DNA of 64,000 nt, taken from the NCBI RefSeq assembly GCF_026191635.1, contig NZ_JAKRRW010000009.1, positions 124,001 to 188,000 of the forward strand, given 5' to 3'. The notes beneath the pieces were generated by a model. It was not told the origin of the DNA. It worked only from the letters and a program-made list of their open reading frames with translations, and ran no database searches. This document shows, one piece after another, positions 31,455-40,607 of the stretch. The translations under genes and the position numbers were made by a program. Every line of letters starts with the position of its first letter. The stretch's first letter is position 1. This DNA comes from Photobacterium obscurum. Lineage in GTDB: Bacteria > Pseudomonadota > Gammaproteobacteria > Enterobacterales > Vibrionaceae.

Positions 31455-32690
31455 ATGAAAAACTCTTTTGATCTCTCTTTACCCAATGCACAGGGATTTT
31501 TCGGCGAATACGGGGGGAGTTTTATTCCTGAAGAACTACAAAAAGTGATGGACCAAATTACGGCAGCCTATGATGAGTGTCGACAGGACCCAGCCTTTCA
31601 GGATGAGCTAGCACGTTTGTATAAGCATTTTGTGGGACGTCCTAGCCCGATTTTTCATGCTGAAAACCTATCACAAAAGTACGGAGCTCCGATCTATCTG
31701 AAGCGTGAAGATCTAAACCATACCGGAGCCCATAAGATTAATCACTGCCTTGGTGAAGCGTTAGTAGCCAAGAAGATGGGGAAGAAAAAGCTGATAGCCG
31801 AAACAGGGGCCGGTCAGCATGGTGTTGCCCTTGCCACCGCTGCAGCCTTGGTTGGCCTGGAATGTGATATATACATGGGCGAGGTAGATATCGCCAAAGA
31901 ACATCCTAATGTCGTTCGTATGCGTATCTTGGGTGCCAATGTTATTCCAGCAACACACGGCAGAAAAACATTAAAAGAGGCCGTGGATGCCGCGTTTGAA
32001 GCCTATCTTGCCGATCCTATTAATCAGCTGTATGCGATTGGCTCTGTGGTTGGCCCTCATCCATTCCCGATGATGGTACGTGATTTTCAGTCAATAATTG
32101 GCAACGAAGCGCGTGTGCAGTTTAAGGAAATGACCGGGGAGTTGCCAGAAAACCTGGTTGCCTGCGTCGGTGGCGGATCGAATGCTATGGGGTTATTCAC
32201 TGCTTTCTTGGACGATCAGGGGGTCGCCATTCACGGTGTTGAACCAGCCGGCCGTTCAATGACCGAAGTTGGTGAGCACGCCGCGACGTTATCGTTGGGC
32301 GAACCGGGTGTGATGCACGGCTTCAAGTCTTATATGCTCAAAGACGAGCAAGGTGAGCCACAGGAAGTGTATTCGGTTGCCAGTGGCTTGGATTATCCTT
32401 CGGTCGGTCCGCAGCATAGTTACCTTAAAGATATCGGGCGTGTTAACTATGGGACAGCCAATGATCAGGAAGCCATTGATGCTTTCTTCGAGCTATCGCG
32501 CTGCGAGGGTATTATTCCGGCGATTGAATCAGCCCATGCATTGGCTTACGCACTGAAATTAGCAAAAGAAGGTGAGACAGGCTCAATATTGATTAATCTG
32601 TCTGGACGCGGTGATAAAGATATTGATTTTGTTGTCGAGAATTATGGTAAGGATTATGGCATTGAGTCTTTACTAAAAACGACTAAATAG
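31455..32690 (+). CDS. trpB: Tryptophan synthase beta chain, stand-alone copy
   Basis: A 411-residue PLP enzyme. The Schiff-base Lys94 sits in HTGAHKIN, the catalytic Glu in AETGAGQHG, and the phosphate loop GGGSNA is present, so it should be active. TrpB normally joins indole with serine in complex with TrpA, which is not encoded nearby. The upstream GTG at 31425 is possible, but ATG 31455 with AAGGA matches the family. The solitary location, with its own terminator, suggests a second trpB used for indole salvage or another beta-replacement reaction. Confidence 0.88.
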   Translation: MKNSFDLSLPNAQGFFGEYGGSFIPEELQKVMDQITAAYDECRQDPAFQDELARLYKHFVGRPSPIFHAENLSQKYGAPIYLKREDLNHTGAHKINHCLGEALVAKKMGKKKLIAETGAGQHGVALATAAALVGLECDIYMGEVDIAKEHPNVVRMRILGANVIPATHGRKTLKEAVDAAFEAYLADPINQLYAIGSVVGPHPFPMMVRDFQSIIGNEARVQFKEMTGELPENLVACVGGGSNAMGLFTAFLDDQGVAIHGVEPAGRSMTEVGEHAATLSLGEPGVMHGFKSYMLKDEQGEPQEVYSVASGLDYPSVGPQHSYLKDIGRVNYGTANDQEAIDAFFELSRCEGIIPAIESAHALAYALKLAKEGETGSILINLSGRGDKDIDFVVENYGKDYGIESLLKTTK

Positions 32691-32714
32691 CTATACGTAA
32701 AAAATTCGTTGTAT

Positions 32715-32743
32715 AAAAGCCAATGAAAACTTCATTGGCTTTT
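32715..32743 (+). terminator. Terminator after trpB
   Basis: A 13-bp perfect stem (32715-32727 with 32731-32743; the tip probably opens) followed by T residues, 25 bases after the stop codon. Confidence 0.92.
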
Positions 32744-33066
32744 TTATTGTCGCGCATGAAAAAATCGAATAGTGAATATCAACACGTTGAATTTTAATGA
32801 AAACCTGCCAGGAAAAATTGAAGGAATATCAAATTTAATAAACATTCCGCATCATAAAAAATAGTTAACTATTATGTTCTTTGTTTGGTAAAAACAGATT
32901 TTGTTATGTTTATTCCACAATCTAGTCATTATTTTTGCGTATTCATTCCCATTAAACATTATTAAATAGGTTTAGCTTTCATGCTGTCTTTAGTTCTTCT
33001 ACTAATTGATGGGGGGCCAATGACAGCACTCGGTTAATAAGAGCATAAAAAGAGAATGAGGACGTC
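32744..33066 (+). other. Intergenic region upstream of the DUF1800/DUF1501 pair
   Basis: 323 AT-rich bases; must hold the promoter of the two-gene operon. No coding frame or clear motif was seen. Confidence 0.4.
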
Positions 33067-34590
33067 ATGGCTATGAATATGGATGATCCGGTACAGGCTG
33101 CCCAGTTCCTGTATCGAGCAACATTTGGCCCCAAGAGTGGTGATATTGCGGCTTTGAGGAGTATGGGAGTTGATGCTTGGCTTGATGAGCAGTTTCAGCA
33201 TGAACATCAGCTGCATCGCCCGCTTGCAGCTAGCTTTGCCACCGCCAGCGGTGATTCGCTAAATGAAAATGCACGGTTGAGCGCCTGGTGGGATAGCAGT
33301 ATCAATGCCGGCGATCAGCTACGCCAACGCGTTGTCTTCGCTCTAAGCCAGATATTTGTAGTCTCGAGGTTTGGGGGCCCAGCTTCAGAGGCATTGGCGG
33401 AATATTATGATGTGCTGATTAAGCATGCCTTCGGAAATTTTCGCGATATGCTTGAGGCCGTCACATTGAGTCCGGCTATGGGCAAATACCTGACGCTGGA
33501 AGGCAGCCGCAAAGCCGACCCGGTAAAAAATACCTTTCCTGACGAAAACTATGCGCGTGAGGTAATGCAGTTATTCAGCCTGGGGTTGTGGAAGCTCAAA
33601 TCAAACGGAATGCCGAAAAAAGATGCGCTCGATAACAACATTCCGACCTATACCCAGAATGATGTCGAAGAGCTTGCGCGGGTACTAACCGGTTGGCGCA
33701 TAGATACTTACCTCAAGCCAATGTATGCCGATGACAGATATCATGATGTCGGTGAAAAACGAGTGCTGGGGCAAGTATTCCCGGCCGGTCAAAGTGCTGA
33801 GCAGGACTTAAAACAGGCCATCGAAGTGTTGTTCAACCACCGGAATACACCCGTGTATATTTCGACTTTGCTGATAAAGCGCTTAACTATCAGTAATCCC
33901 CGGCGCAGCTATATCAAGCGAGTGGCTCAGGTGTTTAAGGATAATGGCAAGGGTGAACGTGGTGACATGAAGGCTGTGGTCAGGTCTATTTTGCTCGATC
34001 CGGATCTGTTAGCTGGTAAAGCAATGGCCGATTATCAGAATACGGGATCGAATAAGCGAAACTTTGGCAAGGTTAAAGAGCCAGTTATTGCAATGGCAAA
34101 TTTGTGTCGGGCATTCAATGTCCAAAGTAATGACCCCGACCGCTGGTGGGATTTTGCATCAACGCAAAATAACTATGGCCAGGGGCCATTGCGCGCACCA
34201 AGCGTATTTAATTTTTATGAGTCGGATTATGCCCCAAAAGGTGAGATCAATGAAAAGTCACTAACCGCTCCTGAGTTCAATATATTGTCGATGGATGTTA
34301 TGCGAAGAATTTCCAATCGAATGTGGACATGTATTTTGTCCCACGATTCGACAAGCCAGAAAAAATGGTCGTGGGACCGAAGTGATTTTGAGCGAACGGT
34401 TAGCCAGCCGGAAGAGTATGTCGCTCTCATCAATGAAAGGCTGTTCGGGGGGCTGATGTCTGTTTCGTTATCTCAGTTCTTAGCCACGATGTTATCGGAT
34501 ATGACGCTGGATAAGAGATCTGATGACAGAAAAATCAATGACACCTTGTTTGCCGTTCAATGTTCCCCTGAATTCCGTTGCCAGGAGTAA
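33067..34590 (+). CDS. DUF1800 family protein
   Basis: A 507-residue protein of unknown function. Family marks are visible: the N-terminal AAQFLYRATFGP, GVDAWLDEQF, FPDENYAREVMQLFSLG and LARVLTGWR. Unlike many relatives it shows no signal peptide: the frame is closed by a stop seven codons before the ATG, so the start cannot be moved upstream. Its gene ends three bases before a DUF1501 gene that has a Tat signal, and the two families are commonly paired. A secreted or periplasmic complex is inferred. Confidence 0.85.
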   Translation: MAMNMDDPVQAAQFLYRATFGPKSGDIAALRSMGVDAWLDEQFQHEHQLHRPLAASFATASGDSLNENARLSAWWDSSINAGDQLRQRVVFALSQIFVVSRFGGPASEALAEYYDVLIKHAFGNFRDMLEAVTLSPAMGKYLTLEGSRKADPVKNTFPDENYAREVMQLFSLGLWKLKSNGMPKKDALDNNIPTYTQNDVEELARVLTGWRIDTYLKPMYADDRYHDVGEKRVLGQVFPAGQSAEQDLKQAIEVLFNHRNTPVYISTLLIKRLTISNPRRSYIKRVAQVFKDNGKGERGDMKAVVRSILLDPDLLAGKAMADYQNTGSNKRNFGKVKEPVIAMANLCRAFNVQSNDPDRWWDFASTQNNYGQGPLRAPSVFNFYESDYAPKGEINEKSLTAPEFNILSMDVMRRISNRMWTCILSHDSTSQKKWSWDRSDFERTVSQPEEYVALINERLFGGLMSVSLSQFLATMLSDMTLDKRSDDRKINDTLFAVQCSPEFRCQE

Positions 34591-34593
34591 GCT

Positions 34594-35922
34594 ATGAAAA
34601 TCTCAAGACGCAATTTTCTAAAAAGCAGCGCAGCACTAAGTGCGACGACGCTTGCTCCAGCTGTGACAGGTCTTAATAAGGCATATGCGCAGGAGGGGGA
34701 TTTCAAGGCGCTGGTATGCATTTTTCTCTTCGGCGGTAATGATGCCTACAACATGGTCATTCCGAATAATGACAAGGAATACCAGGATTATTTTAATGCC
34801 CGGCCGGGATTGGCGGTTGCACGGGATGAACTGGTCAATCTGGAAATATCGACGGATAACGGGGTAGCTCTCGGCCTTCATCCGGCTATGCATAGTTTGT
34901 ATGATGTCTATGCCATTGAGAAGAAAGCTACGGTTATTGTAAATTCAGGTCAGTTGGTTGAACCTATTATTGGCAGTACTGCAAGTAATCCGCGATTACC
35001 GGAATTTTTGATGGCGCATAACCTGCAACAGACAATGTGGCAGTCTGGTGCCGAGAATATGGGAGACAGGCTGGGCTGGGCCGGACGGATGGTTAAAGAG
35101 ATGTACCTTCCGGGTTCGCTGTCGCCTCTTATGTCTCTGAACGGTGAGAAAAAGTGGTTACGGAGCGATAACCATGAACAACTCGTCATGACCAGTGGCG
35201 GTATCGGTGATTATAGTGGTCTCAATACGGCCGAGCGCTATGATGCGATGCTTCGGCACTTCAATGAAAAGTACAGCAACCTGTTTGCCGATAATTATTC
35301 GGATATGATGGCCAACCGATATTACGAAAGCGATAAACTCAAAGCGGTATTGGAGGGAATTGGTGATCTGCCAGGATACCCTGATACGTCGTTGGGTAAA
35401 TCGCTGCAAACGACGGCGAAGATGATCCGGGCCAGATCTGAACTGGGGCACCAGCGCCAAATCTACTTTGTTGGCCTGGGCGGATTTGATACCCATAAAA
35501 ACCAACTCAATACCCATCCGGCTATACTGAAGCAACTCGCTGATGCAATGGCTGCATTTTACGGGGATATAAAAAATGCCCAAATGTCAGATAAGGTAAC
35601 GACGTTTACTATGTCGGATTTTGGCCGCCGAGTGATGGCTAATGAATCAGGAACTGATCATGGCTGGGCAGGGCATCAGCTAATCATGGGTGGGGCCGTC
35701 AACGGTGAAAAAGCGTATGGTAAGTGGCCGGATCTGACACCGGGCAGCCAATACGACTATAACAACGGTCGCCTGATCCCTGAGATCGCCGCCGATCAGG
35801 TTAATGCGTCATTGGCACAGTGGTTCGGTTATCAGGGGGCGTTAACGGATTTGTTCCCGTCGCTTGGAGCCTTTGACCAGCATACGCTGGATATTTTTCA
35901 TTCCACTGCCGTTACCTCTTAG
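34594..35922 (+). CDS. DUF1501 family protein with Tat signal
   Basis: A 442-residue protein with a twin-arginine leader (SRRNFLK near residues 4-10, hydrophobic stretch, cleavage around AYA-QE at 31-33). Family motifs: FLFGGNDAYNMVIP, LGGFDTHKNQ, MSDFGRR and the DHGWAGHQLIMGG near the C-terminal third, resembling the alkaline-phosphatase/sulfatase-type fold. It is exported folded, so probably metal-containing. CCAGGAG precedes the ATG. Function unknown; the DUF1800 gene is its partner. Confidence 0.87.
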   Translation: MKISRRNFLKSSAALSATTLAPAVTGLNKAYAQEGDFKALVCIFLFGGNDAYNMVIPNNDKEYQDYFNARPGLAVARDELVNLEISTDNGVALGLHPAMHSLYDVYAIEKKATVIVNSGQLVEPIIGSTASNPRLPEFLMAHNLQQTMWQSGAENMGDRLGWAGRMVKEMYLPGSLSPLMSLNGEKKWLRSDNHEQLVMTSGGIGDYSGLNTAERYDAMLRHFNEKYSNLFADNYSDMMANRYYESDKLKAVLEGIGDLPGYPDTSLGKSLQTTAKMIRARSELGHQRQIYFVGLGGFDTHKNQLNTHPAILKQLADAMAAFYGDIKNAQMSDKVTTFTMSDFGRRVMANESGTDHGWAGHQLIMGGAVNGEKAYGKWPDLTPGSQYDYNNGRLIPEIAADQVNASLAQWFGYQGALTDLFPSLGAFDQHTLDIFHSTAVTS

Positions 35923-35943
35923 CTTGGCATAGGTTCTGATAGA

Positions 35944-35982
35944 AAAAGCCAGACGCCAGTACGAATACTGTGTCTGGCTTTT
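35944..35982. terminator. Bidirectional terminator
   Basis: An 11-bp outer stem (35944-35954 with 35972-35982) and a 5-bp inner stem (CAGTA/TACTG, loop CGAA), flanked by A and T runs, between the convergent DUF1501 gene and the yfcC-like gene. Confidence 0.92.
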
Positions 35983-36035
35983 ATGATAGATATTGAGAGA
36001 GACTGGCTCACTAGCAATATCGTTGTGGAGTCTTG

Positions 36036-37442
36036 TTAGCTGAAGGCCACCCCAAGGCTGAGTAATATCATTACCATTGCTGTCAGGAAGCCAAGTAGTG
36101 GGCCTATAAATTTAAGCCAAGAGGAGTAGGAGACTCGTCCAATTGCCAGACCACCCATCACGACGCCTGATGTTGGGGTAACCAAGTTAGGCAGGCCTGA
36201 TGCTGATTGGAAAGCAGTAACCACCAACTCACGGCCGACACCGGCAAAATCTGCAAGCGGTGCAAGTACCGGCATAGACAGGACAGCCAGGCCAGATGAT
36301 GACGGCACAACCAGACACAGTACGGCTTCAACCCAGTAGATAGCGTTAATAAATGCTATTTCATGAAGTCCGCCTAATAGGCCTTCAGCATAGTTAAGAA
36401 TAGTATGGGTGATGTTGCCATTGTCCATTACTACGACCAGGCCGCGTGCGATAGCGATAATCAAGGCGACACCAAGCAGATCGCGGGCACCGTTGACAAA
36501 ACTGTCTGTAATTTCCACTTCAGACAGGCGCCCGACAAAGCCGACGACAATACTGGAGCCGATAAACAGTGCAGATAGCTCGGCCATCCACCAACCCGCA
36601 AGGGATACCCCCCACATCATTACAGCAAAGGTTAGACCGAAAATAGCCAGCACTGCCTTGCGTTTGCCTGTTAGCTCCGGAGCTTGCTGCTCTTTGCTAT
36701 GCAGAAAGTGTTTGAGGTTCTCGTCTTTCTGGTGGGCGACAATCGATAGCATCGGATCGCGTTTTACCTTTTCGGCATAGCGCATGACATAAATTACGCA
36801 GGCCAGCCAGCCCAGTACCAGAATTATGGCGCGAAGCGCAAAGCCTTCCATGAAGTTGATTTCGGCAGCGTTGGAGGCAATGACCGTCGCAAATGGGTTG
36901 ATGGTTGAGCCAAGACAGCCGATACCGGCACCGACCATAATGATGGCCACACCGACAATACTGTCATAACCGGCTGCGATCATGACTGGGATCAACAGGG
37001 CGTAGAAAGGAATTGTCTCTTCTGCCATTCCATAAACCGTTCCGCCAAGGGCGAACAGACCCATTAGGATTGGGATCATCCACTTTTCGCGCCCGGCAAG
37101 ACGCTTCATGGTGCCAGCAATACCGGCATCAATTGCACCGGTCTCGGTAACCACCGCTAAAAAACCGCCGATCACTAATACAAATAGCGCGACATCAACG
37201 GCACGCGCAGCATAGCTAGCGGGATCGTAGAAGCCCTGAATCGGTGCCATCAGTACATCGATGATCCCCTGCGGGTTGGCATCGACAGTCTGGTAGGAGC
37301 CGACGAGAGGCACCATCCGGCCCAGTACTTCATTGTTTTCCATTTGATATTGGCCTGCTGGAATAACCCAGGTCAGCACGGCCATCAGAACAGTCAGCAA
37401 CATCAAAATGGTGTAGGCAGAGGGAAACTTTATTTTTGTCAT
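36036..37442 (-). CDS. YfcC-family carrier (C4-dicarboxylate/basic amino-acid type)
   Basis: A 468-residue inner-membrane transporter with about 12 helices. VIPAGQY near residue 26, GMAEETIPFYALLIPV, and SSSGLAVLSMPVLAPLADF are typical of the YfcC/DcuC-like carrier group, which includes putative arginine/ornithine antiporters and dicarboxylate carriers. AAGGACA precedes the ATG. It is 98 bases downstream of the opine dehydrogenase gene on the same strand, so the carried compound is probably the opine or its component amino acid; this is inference. Confidence 0.82.
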   Translation of the reverse strand: MTKIKFPSAYTILMLLTVLMAVLTWVIPAGQYQMENNEVLGRMVPLVGSYQTVDANPQGIIDVLMAPIQGFYDPASYAARAVDVALFVLVIGGFLAVVTETGAIDAGIAGTMKRLAGREKWMIPILMGLFALGGTVYGMAEETIPFYALLIPVMIAAGYDSIVGVAIIMVGAGIGCLGSTINPFATVIASNAAEINFMEGFALRAIILVLGWLACVIYVMRYAEKVKRDPMLSIVAHQKDENLKHFLHSKEQQAPELTGKRKAVLAIFGLTFAVMMWGVSLAGWWMAELSALFIGSSIVVGFVGRLSEVEITDSFVNGARDLLGVALIIAIARGLVVVMDNGNITHTILNYAEGLLGGLHEIAFINAIYWVEAVLCLVVPSSSGLAVLSMPVLAPLADFAGVGRELVVTAFQSASGLPNLVTPTSGVVMGGLAIGRVSYSSWLKFIGPLLGFLTAMVMILLSLGVAFS

Positions 37443-37540
37443 AAGGATGTCCTTTTCGAATGGGGCAAACGCCCCATTAACGGGTGGTAACCACCTTCTA
37501 ATTTATTCAGTAAACTCGATGTCCAAGTCCAGGGCATAAG

Positions 37541-38650
37541 TCATGCGACAAAAGCCATGATTTCTTGCGCTGACAAGTTGGCTAATCCCATCTTTTTCAG
37601 GGTTCGGCCAGTCGAGAAATAGTTAGTATCGTTGTATGCATTGTCGATGTGCAGGCAAGAGGTGATAAGCGGCGTTTCGATACCAGCCAACTGGCCTAAC
37701 TCATAGCACGGTACCAGCAAATAGGCTGCATCCTCAGTGATATAGCGGTTACTGGCAGAATTAGGAGCGCTGTTGAGCTTGCCGTGTGTTTCGGAAGTGC
37801 GGTTTACCTCGTAGACACTCTCGCAATCCATCGCGTAGAGTGCATTCATCGCGTCAAGTTCAGACTGAAGCTCAAGTCCTAGCGCCTGGCCGATAGCCTG
37901 ACGTTCGCCTTCCATGACAGCTGCGGCTTTAGCCGTCGATACCGAGCAGCAGTCTTTGTAATAGTTAAATTGGCCGTCAAAGTTTTCCAGTAGTCCCATA
38001 TTGAGTGTCGTTAGCAATGGATGGCCACCGAAGTTGATATTCTCCAACCCGGCTTCAATAACATTGCCCAGTGCTGTCAATGGCAACGGCATAACAGGTT
38101 GTAGCGCTTTGATTGCGGCTTGAGTTTGGCTGGCAGGAAAAGCAGAGACTGGCAGGAACTCTTTCATTCCAAGAATCGCCAGTTCCGCAGGGCCGACAAT
38201 ACGGGTTGCCCAAGGAATAGAAATTGCGTCGACAAAGGTAATGTTCAGATCACCATAGCCCTGTTCCTGTTTGATGCGGTTCAGTACCAGCGAGCCATAG
38301 TTGCCCGGCATTAGCATGATGATCTGACCGTCACGTAAATGCGGTAGCATACTGATAAACAAAGGTTCCTGAGCAAACGAAGGAACCGGTAAAACCAGTA
38401 AGTCCGAATACGTGATGGTTTCTTCAAGATCTCGGCTGATTTTGTCGATTGCCTGAAAACCGGCGTAAGCCAACGGGACATCGTTGAAGCTGGCTAGTGC
38501 TTCGATACCGCCACGTTTCTCAATATCTTCCAAGGGTTGATCAAATCCCGTGGCGCCATACAGGCAGACATCAGCCCCCTGAAGTGTGAAATGGTAAGCC
38601 GCTGTAAGGCCGGCATTGCCAGAGCCAATAACAGATACACGAGGTGACAT
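37541..38650 (-). CDS. Opine dehydrogenase-family protein
   Basis: A 369-residue NAD(P)-dependent enzyme. The N-terminal Rossmann fold carries GSGNAG (9-14). The C-terminal half is the octopine/nopaline dehydrogenase domain, with the expected catalytic histidine at 210 in NFGGHPLL and a following conserved helix. Relatives reversibly condense an amino acid with an alpha-keto acid. AAGGAAG precedes the ATG. It lies between a LysR regulator and a YfcC carrier, all on the minus strand. I favour opine breakdown or interconversion; the substrates are not readable from sequence. Confidence 0.82.
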   Translation of the reverse strand: MSPRVSVIGSGNAGLTAAYHFTLQGADVCLYGATGFDQPLEDIEKRGGIEALASFNDVPLAYAGFQAIDKISRDLEETITYSDLLVLPVPSFAQEPLFISMLPHLRDGQIIMLMPGNYGSLVLNRIKQEQGYGDLNITFVDAISIPWATRIVGPAELAILGMKEFLPVSAFPASQTQAAIKALQPVMPLPLTALGNVIEAGLENINFGGHPLLTTLNMGLLENFDGQFNYYKDCCSVSTAKAAAVMEGERQAIGQALGLELQSELDAMNALYAMDCESVYEVNRTSETHGKLNSAPNSASNRYITEDAAYLLVPCYELGQLAGIETPLITSCLHIDNAYNDTNYFSTGRTLKKMGLANLSAQEIMAFVA

Positions 38651-38842
38651 AGTTCTTCCTTTTTCTAACGTGTTTTTCGTGTCATCAGATTAAGGAAGAA
38701 GGTGTTTTTGCCGCCAATGTCAAAGGTGCAAACTACCATGCATAAAAGTTATACTTAATGTCTGTTTGAGTTTTATCTTACTGAGTTTAAAGGACTAATC
38801 AAGATGGCCGTAGAAGCTCTCACTTTCATGGTAACTGTGAGC

Positions 38843-39778
38843 TTACTCGTCTAGGCATTCACCGAAATCTCGCATAGGGCCGATTTTTAGATATATATTC
38901 ATCTCATCGGCGAGCAAAATAAATTGCTCGATGAACTGTTCTGCATGACGGTGAACAGGCTTGAGTGCCGGATAGAGGATATCGAACTCAAAGGGAAGGC
39001 TGAATACCAAGGGGCGCATAACGACCTGAGGATGTTCATTTTCCATGTGGGCCGTAAAGGGATCGGTAATGGCTATGCCGACACCTTCCCGAACCAGAGC
39101 TCCGGCGGTACTTGCCAGTGACACCTCAATCTGTTCGACTGCCGATAAATTATATCGTCGTAATAGGGCATCGATGCGCCTTTGGTTGGCATCTTTCTCA
39201 TGGCGGATCAGCATCTGATCGGCAATATCGTAAATATCGATCACTTTGCGCTTGGCAAGTGGGTTATCGGCTGGGATCAGGCACACACATTCGCATTCGA
39301 TACGTTGCGCTGTAACTCCTGCCAGCGGTTCATCAACAAAGGCAAATCCGATATCAGTTGTCTGGCTCTGGATCCGCCGGATCACTTCTTCAGAGCGGTA
39401 GGTCTTGAAGCTAACTTTCATGCGCGGTGCATTTTTAAGAAACGTGGCCAGAATACGGGGGAGATAGGCATTGGAAAGTAATGGCATCGCTGCAATATTC
39501 AAGCTGCCAAAGTGGCTTGAACGTATTGATTCTGCAGCATGGTCGAGCCCTGTCACGGCATCAAACACTTTGGCGACTTCGAGGTAGAATGCCTGGCCTT
39601 CATCACTCAGGGCAAGTCGGTTTCCCTTGCGGATGAAAAGATGAAATCCAAGTCGCTGCTCCAGTCCTGATAATAAGCGACTCACAGCCGGCTGGCTTAG
39701 GTTCAGGCGCTCAGCTGCCGCAGTGACCGTCTGGCACTCGACAATAGCTTTGAATGCATTGAGTTGGGACAGTTTCAT
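38843..39778 (-). CDS. LysR-family transcriptional regulator
   Basis: A 311-residue regulator with an N-terminal winged helix (residues 1-60; TVTAAAERLNLSQPAVSRLLSG) and a LysR substrate-binding domain (~90-300) with FGSLNIAAMP and VREGVGIAITDP. It lies upstream of the opine dehydrogenase gene with the same orientation, 192 bases away. Relatives OccR and NocR control opine catabolism in Agrobacterium, which fits the context, but sequence alone does not prove the target. The start has no strong ribosome site. Confidence 0.85.
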   Translation of the reverse strand: MKLSQLNAFKAIVECQTVTAAAERLNLSQPAVSRLLSGLEQRLGFHLFIRKGNRLALSDEGQAFYLEVAKVFDAVTGLDHAAESIRSSHFGSLNIAAMPLLSNAYLPRILATFLKNAPRMKVSFKTYRSEEVIRRIQSQTTDIGFAFVDEPLAGVTAQRIECECVCLIPADNPLAKRKVIDIYDIADQMLIRHEKDANQRRIDALLRRYNLSAVEQIEVSLASTAGALVREGVGIAITDPFTAHMENEHPQVVMRPLVFSLPFEFDILYPALKPVHRHAEQFIEQFILLADEMNIYLKIGPMRDFGECLDE

Positions 39779-40063
39779 AAAATTCTATTTCTTATAATTG
39801 TGAGCTTTCGGGGGCAATAGCTTCGGTATGCTAGGGAAATTAATGCGGTAGGCTAACAAATACGGCTTACGAATACTTTGAACTGCGAGTTATAAGTAAG
39901 AATTCAACCGGTTAAATTGATTAAAAGATTAATAATGGGCGAGGCGGTTGGGGGGATGGAGTGGGCTGGTATCACAGTGTTGGTATGAGGTTTCACCAAG
40001 TGTTTAACCAGCCCGTTCGGTGCGGCAACACCTATCCAATTCTATGTGAGGGGGCTAGCTGGA

Positions 40064-40252
40064 TTAACTAAGGTTAGTAATTGCAACAGCAATTTCCGGA
40101 GCATGGTTCATCAAAGCCGATACAACAACAGCGGCAAGTAATATTTTAAGTCCTAGCACCACACACTGAAGTTTGGTCTTTAAAAGGTGGAGTTTGGCTA
40201 TTTTTGCCTCGGACTCAGCGACTTTTTTTCCGCAGTTATCACATTCAGTCAT
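40064..40252 (-). CDS. Small zinc-ribbon-like membrane protein
   Basis: A 62-residue protein beginning MTECDNCGKKV, a CxxC pair that may be half a zinc ribbon, then a basic helix and one membrane segment (about 32-50). I start at the ATG at 40250-40252 with GGAG eight bases upstream. No family recognised. It stands alone. Confidence 0.5.
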   Translation of the reverse strand: MTECDNCGKKVAESEAKIAKLHLLKTKLQCVVLGLKILLAAVVVSALMNHAPEIAVAITNLS

Positions 40253-40565
40253 TACGGGTCTCCACAAGATTTAGTCACGCTGATGTATCAACTTGAGTAC
40301 TTTCCTAAACTTCCAGAAGGTTAAGCACAGGTTTATAGTTGTTAGCGCAGTAAATAATTATTTTGATGAATGTAAGTTTTCTTATCTATAAGTCGTTAAA
40401 AGCGCTCTTTCTTGGGAGGCGAAGTATAGGGATAAATCCAATGGTAGCAAGCCTTTTTTTGTCCTGATTTTGCAATTGATTTGAATTTGTAATCAAAATC
40501 AGTAGGTTGGTTTTTTGGTAAATGATATCAAGATGTCATTGCTTTACTTAGCGTCAGAAAAATAG
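40253..40565. other. Intergenic region, no gene seen
   Basis: 313 AT-rich bases upstream of the small zinc-ribbon-like gene and beyond the malY terminator. No coding frame or clear motif. Confidence 0.4.
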
Positions 40566-40596
40566 CTTCCCCCTGCCTGTTATGGGCTGGGGGAAG
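40566..40596 (-). terminator. Terminator after the malY-like gene
   Basis: CTTCCCCC and GGGGGAAG (40566-40573 with 40589-40596) form an 8-bp stem extended by GCC/GGC after one mismatch; on the minus strand it is followed by CTATTTTT. It starts 11 bases after the stop. Confidence 0.85.
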
Positions 40597-40607
40597 TGGT
40601 TATGGTG

